Notes: a model not told the origin generated them from the letters alone. Counted from the first letter of the stretch, positions 7,856 to 16,748 are shown. The stretch is DNA of 64,000 nt from Desulfurobacterium indicum (GCF_001968985.1 NZ_MOEN01000002.1:1-64000); one strand, 5' to 3'. Numbers and translations: made by a program.

Positions 7856-8373
7856 ACGGTTTGATATTTGACAAATTTTTCGATAATCAGACTCATTATA
7901 ATTACGAAGAAAACTGTCAGTATTAGTCTTGCTATCATGAATTTAAATCCCAGAAATTGAAGTTCTACCATTTCCTGAGGAATTTTTATACACGCCCATG
8001 CCGATAAAAATGCAACGATGCATGAGATTCTTGCTCCTTTTTTAAGAAGCGCCGAAGCCATTGGAAATGCAACATACAGAGGTCCTGTTGGAAGTGTTCC
8101 TAAAAGTATGCCTAAAAGGATTGCTTTTAAACCTGCCGTTTCTCCTAAATGTTTTATTATCAGGTCATTAGGAACAAAAACGGCAAAAAGTCCCATAAGT
8201 ATCATAACGGCAGGAAGTATTGATACCATTTCGAAGAAAAACTTCCAGGAGGTTGTTAAAACAACAGCTCTTTTTGAAGGGAATGTGTAAAGTAAAAAGA
8301 TAGTTGCGATAATGGTAATAATTAAAGCTATTATGTCTTGTTTAAGCTTCTTTTTGTCTTCTGCCTTGTTCAT
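7852..8373 (-). CDS. Half-size permease, ArsP_1/YraQ-like (second of a pair)
   Basis: A 173-residue membrane protein with about five hydrophobic segments. The conserved stretch KAILLGILLGTLPTGPLYVAFPMASALLKKGAR resembles half of the predicted permease family containing ArsP and YraQ (COG0701). Family members are usually about 300-350 residues with two such halves; here each half is its own gene. Its ATGA start overlaps the stop of the upstream half, so the two are translated together and probably form a heterodimer. The stop codon overlaps, in the TTAA at 7852-7855, the stop of the convergent NERD gene. Substrate is unknown; organoarsenicals and thiols are reported for relatives only. Confidence 0.7.
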   Translation of the reverse strand: MNKAEDKKKLKQDIIALIITIIATIFLLYTFPSKRAVVLTTSWKFFFEMVSILPAVMILMGLFAVFVPNDLIIKHLGETAGLKAILLGILLGTLPTGPLYVAFPMASALLKKGARISCIVAFLSAWACIKIPQEMVELQFLGFKFMIARLILTVFFVIIMSLIIEKFVKYQTV

Positions 8374-8852
8374 AGTATTGCTCCCATTATAAGACCTATT
8401 ATTATGGCAATTATGAAACTAAATCCGTTTCTTAGTAGTGCCAGTTTTTTTCCTAATTCTCTTATTTCAAGGGGAAGTGTGACGATCCCTATCATTGTGA
8501 GTGTTGTTATAAAAACAGCAACTGATGTGATAGAGGCTCCACTTTTTAACAGAGATGCAGCAAGAGGAAACGAAATAAGAGAAGGTATGTGGAGTATTGC
8601 TCCGACGAAAGCGACGACAATTATTCCTTTGAGTCCTGCTTTTTCACCAACAATTCTGGCAATGGTGACTTTTGGTATGAAACCAAGCATTAATCCGATA
8701 ATCAGGATAACCATGATTACCATTGGAGCCATTCTTAAAGAAGCTTTAAGTGCTATTTTAAGTGCTTTTTTTGCTTTTTGTCTGTCCTTTTTGAATGCGA
8801 AAATGAGGCATAAAAGCGTTAGTCCATTTATTATAAGAGCTGTAGAATTCAC
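8370..8852 (-). CDS. Half-size permease, ArsP_1/YraQ-like (first of a pair)
   Basis: A 160-residue membrane protein that mirrors its downstream partner: GIIVVAFVGAILHIPSLISFPLAASLLKSGASI aligns by eye with the partner's GILLGTLPTGPLYVAFPMASALLKKGARI. The two are therefore internal-repeat halves of one permease fold kept as separate genes. The start is GTG at 8852 with GGAGG 4-5 bases upstream; no better ATG exists. It begins with a membrane segment and a basic KKDRQKAKKALK loop. Role unknown. Confidence 0.7.
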   Translation of the reverse strand: MNSTALIINGLTLLCLIFAFKKDRQKAKKALKIALKASLRMAPMVIMVILIIGLMLGFIPKVTIARIVGEKAGLKGIIVVAFVGAILHIPSLISFPLAASLLKSGASITSVAVFITTLTMIGIVTLPLEIRELGKKLALLRNGFSFIIAIIIGLIMGAIL

Positions 8853-8959
8853 GATGCCTCCGATTTTGATTTTCGTTCAGTTTATCAAATTGGGATAGTT
8901 TTTTCTTTGATCTGGAGCAAATTATTTAAGAAACTGAATCTGGAAGGAGTTCTTGGGGA

Positions 8960-8986
8960 AAAGGTGGGAGACTCCCACCTTTCAGT
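8960..8986 (-). terminator. Terminator of the emrA-emrB-TolC operon
   Basis: AAAGGTGGGA and TCCCACCTTT form a perfect 10-bp stem with a 3-base loop (8960-8982), directly downstream of the TolC-family gene on the minus strand. The T-run is short (TTTT then CCCC), so it may act partly as an mRNA-stabilising stem. Confidence 0.6.
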
Positions 8987-8987
8987 G

Positions 8988-10286
8988 TCATTTGATAGGA
9001 GGTTGGCTAGCAGGAAGTCCCCCTGTAAAGTATTCGAGTTCGGCCAGGGATCTATTATAGTCAGCAATGGCTGAATTTAGCGTTCCTTCGGCTTTCACAT
9101 AGTAAGCAATGGCATCACAGACTTCCGTGGATGTTCCTACATGTGCCTTGTAACGTTCTTTTGAGTCTCTTAAAAGTTCTTTTGCTTGTTCTACCATAGT
9201 TTGAGCAGTTTTTATTCTTGATTCAGCACTTTTAAGTTGTGAAAATGCGGCTATAATTCCAAGCTTGATTTTATCTTTTGCCTGTTTAAGTGTTAAAGAT
9301 ACTTTTTTGCTGTTTTCTTTTGCTTCAAGTGTTCTCCAGTATCTTTGAGTTCCCTCGAATATTGGTATTTGAACAACCAGTGCTCCGAATGTTTCGTCAA
9401 ATTCTCCTATTCCAGGATACTGGTCTGTTTTTTCGTATCCCATAATAACGGAAATTTTAGGTAAGAATTGAGAATAGGACATTTTAACGCCATAATTAGC
9501 TCCTTCTTTCATTTTTCTTAGTGCCATTAAAAGTGGGTTGCTTTGAAAGGCTTTTTCTATGAGTTCTGATTCGTTGTAGTTTACAGGTTTGTAAGAAAGC
9601 TTATCCACTTCAATGTTTTCTTCTTGAATGCCGGTGTCTGTTTTTAATTTCTCAAGAGCAACGGTGTAAAAGCTTTTTGCCTTTGTTAATGCTTCCAGAG
9701 CTTCTCTGTATTTAACTTCCGCTTCCAGGTAGTCTCTCCTTGCGACTATTCCTTCGTCGTAAAAAGCTTTTGCGTCTCTTAAATGATTTTTTGCTGCCTT
9801 TACATAATCTTCTGCAATTTTAACGGCTGTTTTTGCTTCTGATAGGGTGTAATAATCTTTCTTAACCTCTGCTATTACTTTTGCCACACAGTCCTGAAAC
9901 TTGTAAAATTGAGCGGTTTCTGCGGCTTTTTTAAGTTTTGCGTTGTAAAAAAGGTAGCCTCCCGTAAAGAGAGGCTGGGTTAAAGTAGCCTGGAAGTCGT
10001 GGTAGTGCTTCTCCAGTAAAGGAAAGCTTGTTGGAGGGAGCGGTGGAAGCGAAAAACTCATTTCAGGCGCATCAGAATGAGAAAATTTTTTGTATTCAAG
10101 GTTTATAGAAGGAAAAAATTTACCTATAGCTTCTCGATATTGATACTGACTTATCTTCTCTTCTTTTCTTGCTATTTTTATTTCCGGATTGTTGGTAATT
10201 GCTTTTTCTATAAGCTGACTTAGTGTCAGTCCTTTAGCCATTGACAGTGACGGAATCATCAGCAGTGCTGCTACTACCTTCTTCAC
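8988..10286 (-). CDS. TolC-family outer-membrane efflux protein
   Basis: Outer-membrane channel of a tripartite pump, 432 residues. Signal peptide MKKVVAALLMIPSLSMA is followed by KGLTLSQLIEKAITNNPEIKIARKE, the typical TolC/OEP opening. Long heptad-rich helices occur in two related halves (around residues 105-220 and 310-415). Start is GTG at 10286 with GGAGGA five bases upstream, placed 53 bases inside the end of the upstream emrB gene. The signal peptide is thus encoded in a different frame of the EmrB C-terminus. It ends the operon with emrA and emrB, so it most likely serves this pump, although such proteins can be shared by several. Confidence 0.9.
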   Translation of the reverse strand: MKKVVAALLMIPSLSMAKGLTLSQLIEKAITNNPEIKIARKEEKISQYQYREAIGKFFPSINLEYKKFSHSDAPEMSFSLPPLPPTSFPLLEKHYHDFQATLTQPLFTGGYLFYNAKLKKAAETAQFYKFQDCVAKVIAEVKKDYYTLSEAKTAVKIAEDYVKAAKNHLRDAKAFYDEGIVARRDYLEAEVKYREALEALTKAKSFYTVALEKLKTDTGIQEENIEVDKLSYKPVNYNESELIEKAFQSNPLLMALRKMKEGANYGVKMSYSQFLPKISVIMGYEKTDQYPGIGEFDETFGALVVQIPIFEGTQRYWRTLEAKENSKKVSLTLKQAKDKIKLGIIAAFSQLKSAESRIKTAQTMVEQAKELLRDSKERYKAHVGTSTEVCDAIAYYVKAEGTLNSAIADYNRSLAELEYFTGGLPASQPPIK

Positions 10287-11805
10287 TTTTTTCCTCCTTC
10301 GGCTTTATGAAAATAGCGGGAATAATTGAGAGAATACCACAAACTGTTGCAAAGAAGAAAACATCTCTGAAAGATATCCAGAAAGCATTTTTTAAGAACA
10401 GAAAGCCAAGTATCGCTTTTGCTTTAGCTTCAAGTAGAGGTAAGGGAGTTGAACGGAAATAGTATAAATAAGCTTTTACCTTTGCCATGTAATCTGTTAT
10501 CTGAGGGGCTGCACTGGATATTCTTTCGGTCATATTTACAGAGTGTCCGTCTTTTGTTGAAGTTAATATAAATGTTGCGAGTGATGTTCCTATGCTGCCT
10601 CCCACGAGTCTTAGTAGATTTTGGAGTGCTGAGGACTGTCTCAACATTTCTCCTTTGAAATCGGCAAGAGCTACCTGTGCCAGAGCGGGGAAGAATATTC
10701 CCATTCCTATACCCCATGGCAAAAGCAGGAGAATTATCTGCGTTTTTCCCATTACAAGGTCAAGTCTGGACTGTAAATGTGTACCGTAGATAAATATTAA
10801 GATTCCAGAAATAATGGCTGTTTTAAGGCTTATCAATTTCTTGTCTATCAAAACTCCTGTAATTAAACTGACAATTCCGGTTAAAAATGCAGGAAAAAAC
10901 AGAATCTCTCCGGCATCAATTGTAGAGAAACCTCTAAGCCTTTCAAGATATAGCGGAAGCATAAAATAGGATGCATATAGTCCCATTCCGAATAGAACTC
11001 TTGAAATGGAGCTGTATGTGAAGAAGTCATACTTAAAAAGTTTCAGGTTTATAAGAGGTGATTTGACCTTTAGTTCCACATAGACAAAAGCTACTGCTGT
11101 AATTATGGATGTGTAAAACAGAAGAACAACTTTTTCGCTGTGCCATCCCCAACTGTTGCCTTTGGAAAGTGCTATTAAAAGGGTTGTTAAAGAGATTGAA
11201 AGAAGGCTAAATCCTGTTATGTCGAAAAGGTCATCGTGTTCCTCTTCTTTCACGTTTTCAAGGAGTAGTGTAAGGAAATAAACAACCAGAATTCCGGGAA
11301 TTACATTAACGTAAAATACCCACCGCCAATCCATGTGTTCTGTAAGGTATCCACCTATTGTAGGTCCCAGTGAAGGTCCGAAGGCAGCTCCGATTGCATA
11401 CATTCCCATGGCGAGTCCTTTTTTATCAGGGGGGAAAATTTCAAACAGAAGCGTTAAGGCCATCGGCACTGCGAGCCCTTCTCCGACACCCTGAATAACT
11501 CTTCCCAGAATCATTGATTGTAAGTTAGGAGCAATACCGCAAAGAGCACTCATCGTTGTAAAAAGAGAAATCCCAAGGATGTATGTATTTCTGTGGCCTA
11601 TTTTTCCGCCGAGCCATCCTACTACCGGCATTGAGACGGCGGATGCTATCATGTATGCGATTATGACCCACTGAACGTCTTCTGTTTTTGCGTCAAAAGC
11701 ACTCATCATGTGGGGAATGACAATATCAACGATTGTAGTATCAAGGAGTGTCATGAACATTCCCATAACTATTAGAAGACCTATTATCAGCGTCTTTCTA
11801 TTCAT
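10234..11805 (-). CDS. emrB: EmrB/QacA-type drug efflux MFS transporter (DHA2)
   Basis: Proton-driven inner-membrane exporter with 14 predicted spans. The start used is ATG at 11805 (MNRKTLIIGLLIVMG) because AAGGAAGG lies just upstream; a longer frame adds 17 residues without support. It shows LLDTTIVDIVIPHM in TM1, motif A GWLGGKIGHRNTYILG near residue 63, GEGLAVPMALTLLFEIFP, and motif C GAAFGPSLGPTIGGYL near 139, all DHA2 hallmarks. The C-terminus is hydrophilic (KPKEEKSEEGSSSTADD). Stop of emrA is 2 bases upstream and the TolC gene overlaps 53 bases downstream. Exported substrates cannot be read from sequence. Confidence 0.92.
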   Translation of the reverse strand: MNRKTLIIGLLIVMGMFMTLLDTTIVDIVIPHMMSAFDAKTEDVQWVIIAYMIASAVSMPVVGWLGGKIGHRNTYILGISLFTTMSALCGIAPNLQSMILGRVIQGVGEGLAVPMALTLLFEIFPPDKKGLAMGMYAIGAAFGPSLGPTIGGYLTEHMDWRWVFYVNVIPGILVVYFLTLLLENVKEEEHDDLFDITGFSLLSISLTTLLIALSKGNSWGWHSEKVVLLFYTSIITAVAFVYVELKVKSPLINLKLFKYDFFTYSSISRVLFGMGLYASYFMLPLYLERLRGFSTIDAGEILFFPAFLTGIVSLITGVLIDKKLISLKTAIISGILIFIYGTHLQSRLDLVMGKTQIILLLLPWGIGMGIFFPALAQVALADFKGEMLRQSSALQNLLRLVGGSIGTSLATFILTSTKDGHSVNMTERISSAAPQITDYMAKVKAYLYYFRSTPLPLLEAKAKAILGFLFLKNAFWISFRDVFFFATVCGILSIIPAIFIKPKEEKSEEGSSSTADDSVTVNG

Positions 11806-11807
11806 GC

Positions 11808-13076
11808 TCAATCCTTCCTTATATAAACGGTAACGCTTGTTCCAGGCTTGATGCATACTTTCGGAACGTCTTTCAGTTTTATTTTTACGGGAATTCGCTG
11901 TGTAACTTTTGTAAATTCTCCCTGAGATGTGTCTCTCGGGATAAGGGCAAAGGTTGAGCCTGCTGCCGTTCCTATGGAAGTTACTTTCCCTTTGAATGTT
12001 TTACCGCATACTTCAAGTTCAGCTTCAGTGTAGGCTCCAACCTTAAAGTTTTTAATGCGGTCTTCTTCTATCCATGCTAACACGTAAAAAGTTTTTGGGT
12101 CATATACAGAATATACAGGGAGTCCCGGTGTTACAAAATCTCCGTTTTCTCTCCACTTTTTAGCTACTACGCCGTTTATTGGTGATTTTACAAGTGTATG
12201 TGACAGAAGAATTTTTGCCTTTCCAAGTTCTGCTTTTGTTGCTTCAATTTCTTTCTCAAGGGCCTTTATAGAGTTTTTAAGTTCATCTATTGATTTTAAA
12301 GTTGCTTTTGCAACCGTTATCTGTTTCCTTGTGGCTGCGATTTTTGCTTCGAGAGCTTTTCTCTCTTTTCTTACAATGGAAACGTTGTTTATCAGTGATT
12401 TAGCTTCTTTCAGTCCTTCCTGTGCGTTTTTAAGTTCTGCCAGAGCTTTCTGGTATTTAAATTGTGCTGCGCTGTAGGCACTTTCGATTTCTTCAAACTG
12501 CTGTTTTGAGATTATGCCTTTTTTGTAAAGCTCTTTGAATCTTTTATACTGATTTTCCCATCTTTTAAGATCTGTTTTAGCAGCTTCAACACCTTTTTCT
12601 GCAGCTTCAACACCGCTTTTTGCCTTTTCAACACCAGCTTTATAGTTAATGAATGCCATTGCTTCCTTATTTTGAAGCATGGAGAGTTGTTGCAGTTCGG
12701 CTTTTAGCTTGTCTTGAGCCATTTTGACCTGTTGGGGAATTTGCACTTTTATCTGAGATAGTTTATTTTCAAGAGACTTTTTCTTGAATTTAAGAGCGTC
12801 CAGTTTTTCTTTCAGCATTTTTACCTGTTTTTTGTAGAGAGCATCATCTACTTTAAAGAGAGGTTCTCCTTTTCTTACATTCTGGTATTCCTTCACGAAC
12901 AGCTTTTTGATGTTTCCTGATACATCTTCTGTGGATACTGTTACTATATTTGCTTTTTGAAAGGCGTCTTCAGAGATTACGTAAATGTGACGAAGATAAA
13001 AGTAGTGTCCCAACCAGATTGTTGCACCAATTGCTATTAAAAGTCCTGCTGCTGAAAAAATCTTTTTTCTGTCCAT
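11808..13076 (-). CDS. emrA: HlyD-family membrane-fusion protein (EmrA-like)
   Basis: Periplasmic adaptor linking EmrB with the TolC-type channel. Start at ATG 13076 (MDRKKIFSAAGLLIAIGATIWLG) with GAGAGGAAAGG upstream; the longest frame would add 11 residues. One N-terminal membrane span (residues 5-24) is followed by ISEDAFQKANIVTVSTEDVSG, the biotinyl-lipoyl-like half. A very long coiled coil (about residues 75-295, Lys/Glu/Ala-rich) follows, then the return strand LVKSPINGVVAKKWRENGDFV and a beta-barrel with GTAAGSTFALIPRDTSQGEFTKVTQRIPVKI, strongly EmrA-like. First gene of the operon. Confidence 0.93.
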   Translation of the reverse strand: MDRKKIFSAAGLLIAIGATIWLGHYFYLRHIYVISEDAFQKANIVTVSTEDVSGNIKKLFVKEYQNVRKGEPLFKVDDALYKKQVKMLKEKLDALKFKKKSLENKLSQIKVQIPQQVKMAQDKLKAELQQLSMLQNKEAMAFINYKAGVEKAKSGVEAAEKGVEAAKTDLKRWENQYKRFKELYKKGIISKQQFEEIESAYSAAQFKYQKALAELKNAQEGLKEAKSLINNVSIVRKERKALEAKIAATRKQITVAKATLKSIDELKNSIKALEKEIEATKAELGKAKILLSHTLVKSPINGVVAKKWRENGDFVTPGLPVYSVYDPKTFYVLAWIEEDRIKNFKVGAYTEAELEVCGKTFKGKVTSIGTAAGSTFALIPRDTSQGEFTKVTQRIPVKIKLKDVPKVCIKPGTSVTVYIRKD

Positions 13077-13254
13077 TGCCTTTCCTCTCCGTAATGAATA
13101 ATGAATCACCGTTCATCATAAAATTTATCATAAGCGGTGGAAAAATCAACCGGTTTTACTTGAATTTTTATTTATTTTTTCAATATTCTGGATTAGTGAT
13201 AATAATGAGTTTATGTTACAATAAAATAAAATCAAAACCTATGGAGGTAGTCAG
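13077..13254. promoter_or_regulatory. Divergent promoter region between emrA and the polar amino-acid importer
   Basis: For the efflux operon (minus strand) a TTGATT box, a 16-bp spacer and TAAATT are readable around 13123-13150. ATGAA-N6-TTCAT at 13101-13116 is a small inverted repeat close to the expected start of transcription, a possible repressor site; no regulator gene is adjacent. For the importer (plus strand) TACAAT at 13217-13222 is a plausible -10, with only a weak TTAGTG -35. All of these are short AT-rich matches and are tentative. Confidence 0.35.
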
Positions 13255-14055
13255 ATGAAAAGGGTGAAAAAGCTTTATTTAACCTTGCTTGCCCTGCTTG
13301 TTGCTTTTGTTTCGTTCCTTCCGGTAAAGGCTGGAACGCTTGATAAGATAAAGCAACGTGGATACATGATCGTGGGTGTTAAGTATGACTTTAAGCCTTT
13401 TGGATTTGTAAATGAGAAAGGTGAGGTTGTAGGATTTGATGTTGATCTTGTTAAGTACATTGCTAAAAAGCTTGGAGTTAAGCTTAAACTTGTTCAGGTT
13501 ACATCTAAAACGAGAATTCCGATGCTTGAAAGTGGAACTGTTGATCTTGTTGCTGCTTCAATGACTCATAAAAGGAAAAGGGATCTTCCTATAGACTTTA
13601 CTATTAGCTACTACTTTGATGGTCAGGCTATTTTAGCAAGGAGTGACTGCACTGCAAAAAGCTATAAGGACTTTGCGGGTAAGAGAGTTGCTGCAATTCA
13701 AGGTGCCACAAGCGGTCCGAACTTTAAAAAGGTTCAACCGAAAGCCCAAATTGTTTACTTCCAGGAGTATCCTCAGGCTCTTATGGCTTTGATGAAAGGG
13801 AAGGTGGATGCTATTACAACCGATTATACCTGGTGTGCTACTCAAGCAAAAGATTCTCACGGAAGACTTAAGGTTATAGGTGAACCGTTCACTTATGAAC
13901 CTTACGGTATGGGTGTTAGAGAGAACGACAGTGACTTTAGAGATGCCATTAACTTTGCCATTCAGGATGCTGTTATGGATGGCACTTATGCTAAAATCTA
14001 TAAAAAATGGTTCGGTAAGGAGCCTACAAGACTTCCTGAAGTATGGCCTAAGTAA
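13255..14055 (+). CDS. Polar amino-acid ABC transporter substrate-binding protein (Glu/Gln/Asp type)
   Basis: Periplasmic binding protein of family 3, 266 residues, with signal peptide MKRVKKLYLTLLALLVAFVSFLPVKA and cleavage probably after Ala27. The mature start TLDKIKQRGYMIVGVKYDFKPFGFVNEKGEVVGFDVDL is typical of GlnH/HisJ/PEB1 proteins. DLVAASMTHKRKRDLPIDF is the conserved ligand-binding strand with the Arg that usually holds the amino-acid carboxylate. It resembles the acidic amino-acid binders most closely, but the ligand is inferred. A TGGAGG Shine-Dalgarno precedes the ATG. Two permeases and an ATPase follow directly. Confidence 0.9.
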   Translation: MKRVKKLYLTLLALLVAFVSFLPVKAGTLDKIKQRGYMIVGVKYDFKPFGFVNEKGEVVGFDVDLVKYIAKKLGVKLKLVQVTSKTRIPMLESGTVDLVAASMTHKRKRDLPIDFTISYYFDGQAILARSDCTAKSYKDFAGKRVAAIQGATSGPNFKKVQPKAQIVYFQEYPQALMALMKGKVDAITTDYTWCATQAKDSHGRLKVIGEPFTYEPYGMGVRENDSDFRDAINFAIQDAVMDGTYAKIYKKWFGKEPTRLPEVWPK

Positions 14056-14069
14056 TAGAGGTTTGTTGA

Positions 14070-14777
14070 ATGATTGTTGATTTGTTGATTGAGTTTAGAA
14101 ACTTAATAATCCAAGGATTTTTAACTACGGTAAAGCTATCCCTTATTGGGATAGCTTTATCTACCATCTGGGGATTTATCATAGGTTTTTTCAGAAATTC
14201 CCGTTCGGAATGGTTGAGAATTTTCGGTTATTACTACGTTGAACTTTTCAGGAACATACCTCTTATCGTTCAGATTTTCTTTATCTACTTTTCCTTTAAC
14301 ATTGTTGATGTTTTTCCGGTCTTGAAAGTTGTAGCTAAAGTTCTTCATGTAGAAGATCCAAACGCTTTTTTCTCTGCTTTAATAGCTCTTGTTCTTTACA
14401 CTTCTGCCTACATTTCTGAAGTTGTAAGGTCGGGACTTAACGCTATTCCCTATTCTCAGATAGAAGCAGCGATGAGTCTCGGTTTTACAAGACTTCAAAC
14501 AATAATGTATGTTATCATTCCGGAACTTTTCCTCGTTATTATTCCAGCTCTTACCAATCAGTATCTTAACCTTATAAAAAACTCTTCGCTGGCCATGACA
14601 ATAGGTGTTGCAGAGTTAACTTTTGTTACGCAGCAAATAGATGCAGAGACATTCAGAGGTTTTGAAGCGGCAACCATAGTGACGATACTTTACATATTTT
14701 TGACGCTTACAACGTCGCTTATTATGAGTCTTGTTAATAGGTGGGTTTCTAAAAATGGCAGGCGCGTATTTGCATGA
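14070..14777 (+). CDS. Polar amino-acid ABC transporter permease 1
   Basis: Inner-membrane permease of the His/Glu/Gln/Arg family, 235 residues, about five spans. The conserved EAA loop reads SGLNAIPYSQIEAAMSLGFTRLQTIMYVIIP (residues about 115-145), and the N-terminal half has the family segment TTVKLSLIGIALSTIWG. It ends in a basic tail that overlaps the second permease gene by 23 bases. Heterodimerises with the next gene product. Confidence 0.92.
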   Translation: MIVDLLIEFRNLIIQGFLTTVKLSLIGIALSTIWGFIIGFFRNSRSEWLRIFGYYYVELFRNIPLIVQIFFIYFSFNIVDVFPVLKVVAKVLHVEDPNAFFSALIALVLYTSAYISEVVRSGLNAIPYSQIEAAMSLGFTRLQTIMYVIIPELFLVIIPALTNQYLNLIKNSSLAMTIGVAELTFVTQQIDAETFRGFEAATIVTILYIFLTLTTSLIMSLVNRWVSKNGRRVFA

Positions 14778-15555
14778 AAACAAGAGAAAAGAACGCCTAA
14801 TTCATTTAGGTTCTATGTTAATACTTGCGGTGTTGATGTTTTTTTACTTTAAACATCTTAATCTCAAACCGGTTTTAACAAAGGATAATATTCGTTTTCT
14901 GTTGCTTGGAATGCCCGATCAAATAGGTGGTTTGGCTCTTACTATTTTGATGACCGTTATTCTCATTCCAGTTACGCTCGTCTGGGGTGCTGTTCTTGCC
15001 GTTATGAGAAATTCTAAATTCTTTAAATGGTTTGCCACTGTCTATATTGAAATCGTAAGGGCGACACCTTTAATAATGGTGATTTTCTGGGTTTATTTTG
15101 CCATTCCTATCTTTGTTAAAAGTGTGACAGGGGAAGATATATCTGTTCAACCGGTAATTGCTGCTCTGATCGCCTTTTCTATATTTACTTCTGCTTATAT
15201 TGCAGAAATTGTAAGGAGCGGTCTTAATTCAATTTCAAAAGGGATAAAAGAAGCCGGAGAGAGCCTGGGTTTTACCAAATTCCAGATCTATTTCTATATC
15301 ATTATGCCTCTTGTTATTAAGAGGATGCTTCCTGCCTTGATTTCCCAATATATTGCGATGTTTAAGGATACTTCACTTGCCTATATTATCGGTGTTATAG
15401 AGTTTTTCCGTGCTGCGACGATTTTAAATAACCGTCTCTTCCTCAGTATGGAAATTTTTACGATTGTTGCTATTGTTTACTTTATTATTGCCTTTACCAT
15501 GAGCAGATTTGCCAGATATCTTGAGGTTAAGTGGAGGAAGCAGTTAAGTGACTAA
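14755..15555 (+). CDS. Polar amino-acid ABC transporter permease 2
   Basis: Second permease of the same family, 266 residues. The ATG at 14755 ([14 protein letters not shown]) is chosen because AGGTGGG precedes it by about 8 bases; the longer frame opens with an unsupported TTG at 14731. The EAA loop is [32 protein letters not shown]. An extra N-terminal span and linker (about residues 15-60) precede the permease core, as in GltK-type subunits. A frame of 23 bases is shared with permease 1. Confidence 0.92.
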   Translation: MAGAYLHENKRKERLIHLGSMLILAVLMFFYFKHLNLKPVLTKDNIRFLLLGMPDQIGGLALTILMTVILIPVTLVWGAVLAVMRNSKFFKWFATVYIEIVRATPLIMVIFWVYFAIPIFVKSVTGEDISVQPVIAALIAFSIFTSAYIAEIVRSGLNSISKGIKEAGESLGFTKFQIYFYIIMPLVIKRMLPALISQYIAMFKDTSLAYIIGVIEFFRAATILNNRLFLSMEIFTIVAIVYFIIAFTMSRFARYLEVKWRKQLSD

Positions 15556-15565
15556 GGAGAACGTA

Positions 15566-16294
15566 ATGGAAGAAAAAATTATAGAGTTTATTCATGTCGG
15601 TAAGTACTTTGGTGATTTCAAAGTTCTTGATGATATAAATTTTGATGTAAAAAAGTCTGAAATTATAGTGATATGCGGCCCAAGTGGGAGCGGTAAATCA
15701 ACGATGATTCGCTGTATAAACAGGCTTGAAGAGATAGACGAGGGTAAAATTCTGTTTCACGGTAAAGATATAAGAGATATTAAGCCTATAGAATTAAGAA
15801 AGAAGATAGGTATGGTTTTTCAGCACTTTAATTTGTTCCCACATTTGACTGTTCTTGAGAATGTGATGCTTCCACTTGTTAAGGTTCAGAAGAAAAAGAA
15901 GAAAGAGGCAGAGCAGATAGCTGTTGAAACCCTTGAGCGGGTCAGAATGGGGGATCAGCTTCACAAGTATCCGAGCGAGCTTTCGGGAGGTCAGAAGCAG
16001 AGAGTTGCTATAGCCAGAGTGCTTGCCATGAAGCCGGAAGTTATGCTTTTCGATGAGCCTACTTCTGCGCTTGATCCTGAGATGGTGAATGAAGTTCTTG
16101 ATGTTATGAAAGGACTTGCCAGAGAAGATATTACCATCCTTTGTGTTACTCATGAGATGGGTTTTGCAAGGGAAGTTGCTGATAGAATAATTTTTATGGA
16201 TAAAGGTAAAATAGTGGAAAATACAGACGTGGAGACATTTTTCAAACACACGGATAATCCGCGGATAAAAGAGTTTCTCTCGAAGATAATGTAA
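15566..16294 (+). CDS. Polar amino-acid ABC transporter ATP-binding protein (GlnQ/GltL-like)
   Basis: ATPase of the importer, 242 residues from ATG 15566, which follows TAAGGAGAAC; a GTG 18 bases upstream is in frame but has no Shine-Dalgarno. Walker [10 protein letters not shown] is near residue 33, the Q-loop [19 protein letters not shown] is near 78, signature [19 protein letters not shown] near 134, Walker [17 protein letters not shown], and switch [11 protein letters not shown]. All motifs are canonical. The start lies inside the end of permease 2 only if GTG is used; with ATG the gap is 10 bases. Confidence 0.95.
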   Translation: MEEKIIEFIHVGKYFGDFKVLDDINFDVKKSEIIVICGPSGSGKSTMIRCINRLEEIDEGKILFHGKDIRDIKPIELRKKIGMVFQHFNLFPHLTVLENVMLPLVKVQKKKKKEAEQIAVETLERVRMGDQLHKYPSELSGGQKQRVAIARVLAMKPEVMLFDEPTSALDPEMVNEVLDVMKGLAREDITILCVTHEMGFAREVADRIIFMDKGKIVENTDVETFFKHTDNPRIKEFLSKIM

Positions 16295-16367
16295 AGAATG
16301 TAGAGTTTGTAAATTATCAAGTCGGGATATAGATTACCTTTAACACTTTTAAATTTTTGGAGGAAAT

Positions 16368-16724
16368 ATGTCTGAAGTAATCAAAAAAGCAGCTGAGCTT
16401 GCTGACGCTATCGCTAAGTCAGACGAGCTTAAAAACCTTAGAAGTGCAGAGCAAGAACTCCTTGCCGATCCTGAAGCAATGGAACTTTACAATGAGTTTC
16501 AGAGACTTCAGCAGATGGCTCAAATGGCCGGGACTCCAGAAGTAATGCAACAGCTTGAGGAAGCTTACAAGAAATTTGCTGAGAATGAAAAGGCAAAAGC
16601 TTTTCTTGAAGCTAACCAGCAATTTGGAGCTATGCTTGAGACTATAAATAAAATGCTTCAAGAAGCTATTGAAGGTCCTAAGCAACACGGAAGTTGTGGA
16701 AGCTGCGGTGGTTGTGGCGTCTAA
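16368..16724 (+). CDS. YlbF/YmcA-family protein with a Cys-rich tail
   Basis: A 118-residue helical protein beginning MSEVIKKAAELADAIAKSDELKNLRSAE. DPEAMELYNEFQRLQQMAQMAG and ANQQFGAMLETINKMLQEAI match the Com_YlbF family (YlbF/RicF, YmcA/RicA of Bacillus, which bind YaaT/RicT and affect RNase Y-dependent processing). The tail is HGSCGSCGGCGV, giving Cys at 110, 113 and 116 (CxxCxxC), suggesting metal or Fe-S binding; the Bacillus Ric complex is reported to hold Fe-S clusters. A TGGAGG Shine-Dalgarno is 6 bases upstream. It stands alone between a 73-base gap and a strong terminator, so it is probably a single transcript. Confidence 0.85.
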   Translation: MSEVIKKAAELADAIAKSDELKNLRSAEQELLADPEAMELYNEFQRLQQMAQMAGTPEVMQQLEEAYKKFAENEKAKAFLEANQQFGAMLETINKMLQEAIEGPKQHGSCGSCGGCGV

Positions 16725-16748
16725 TTTCTTATTTGAATTGATTACAGT

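Noticed and set aside
8338-8898. A 186-codon open frame on the plus strand
   Set aside because: It is antisense to the two half-size permease genes, whose overlapping starts, membrane segments and mutual similarity are convincing; the plus frame has no Shine-Dalgarno and no recognisable domain.
13101-13116. ATGAA-N6-TTCAT as a MarR/TetR operator of the efflux operon
   Set aside because: Only five-base arms in AT-rich sequence and no regulator gene nearby; kept only as a possibility inside the promoter-region entry.
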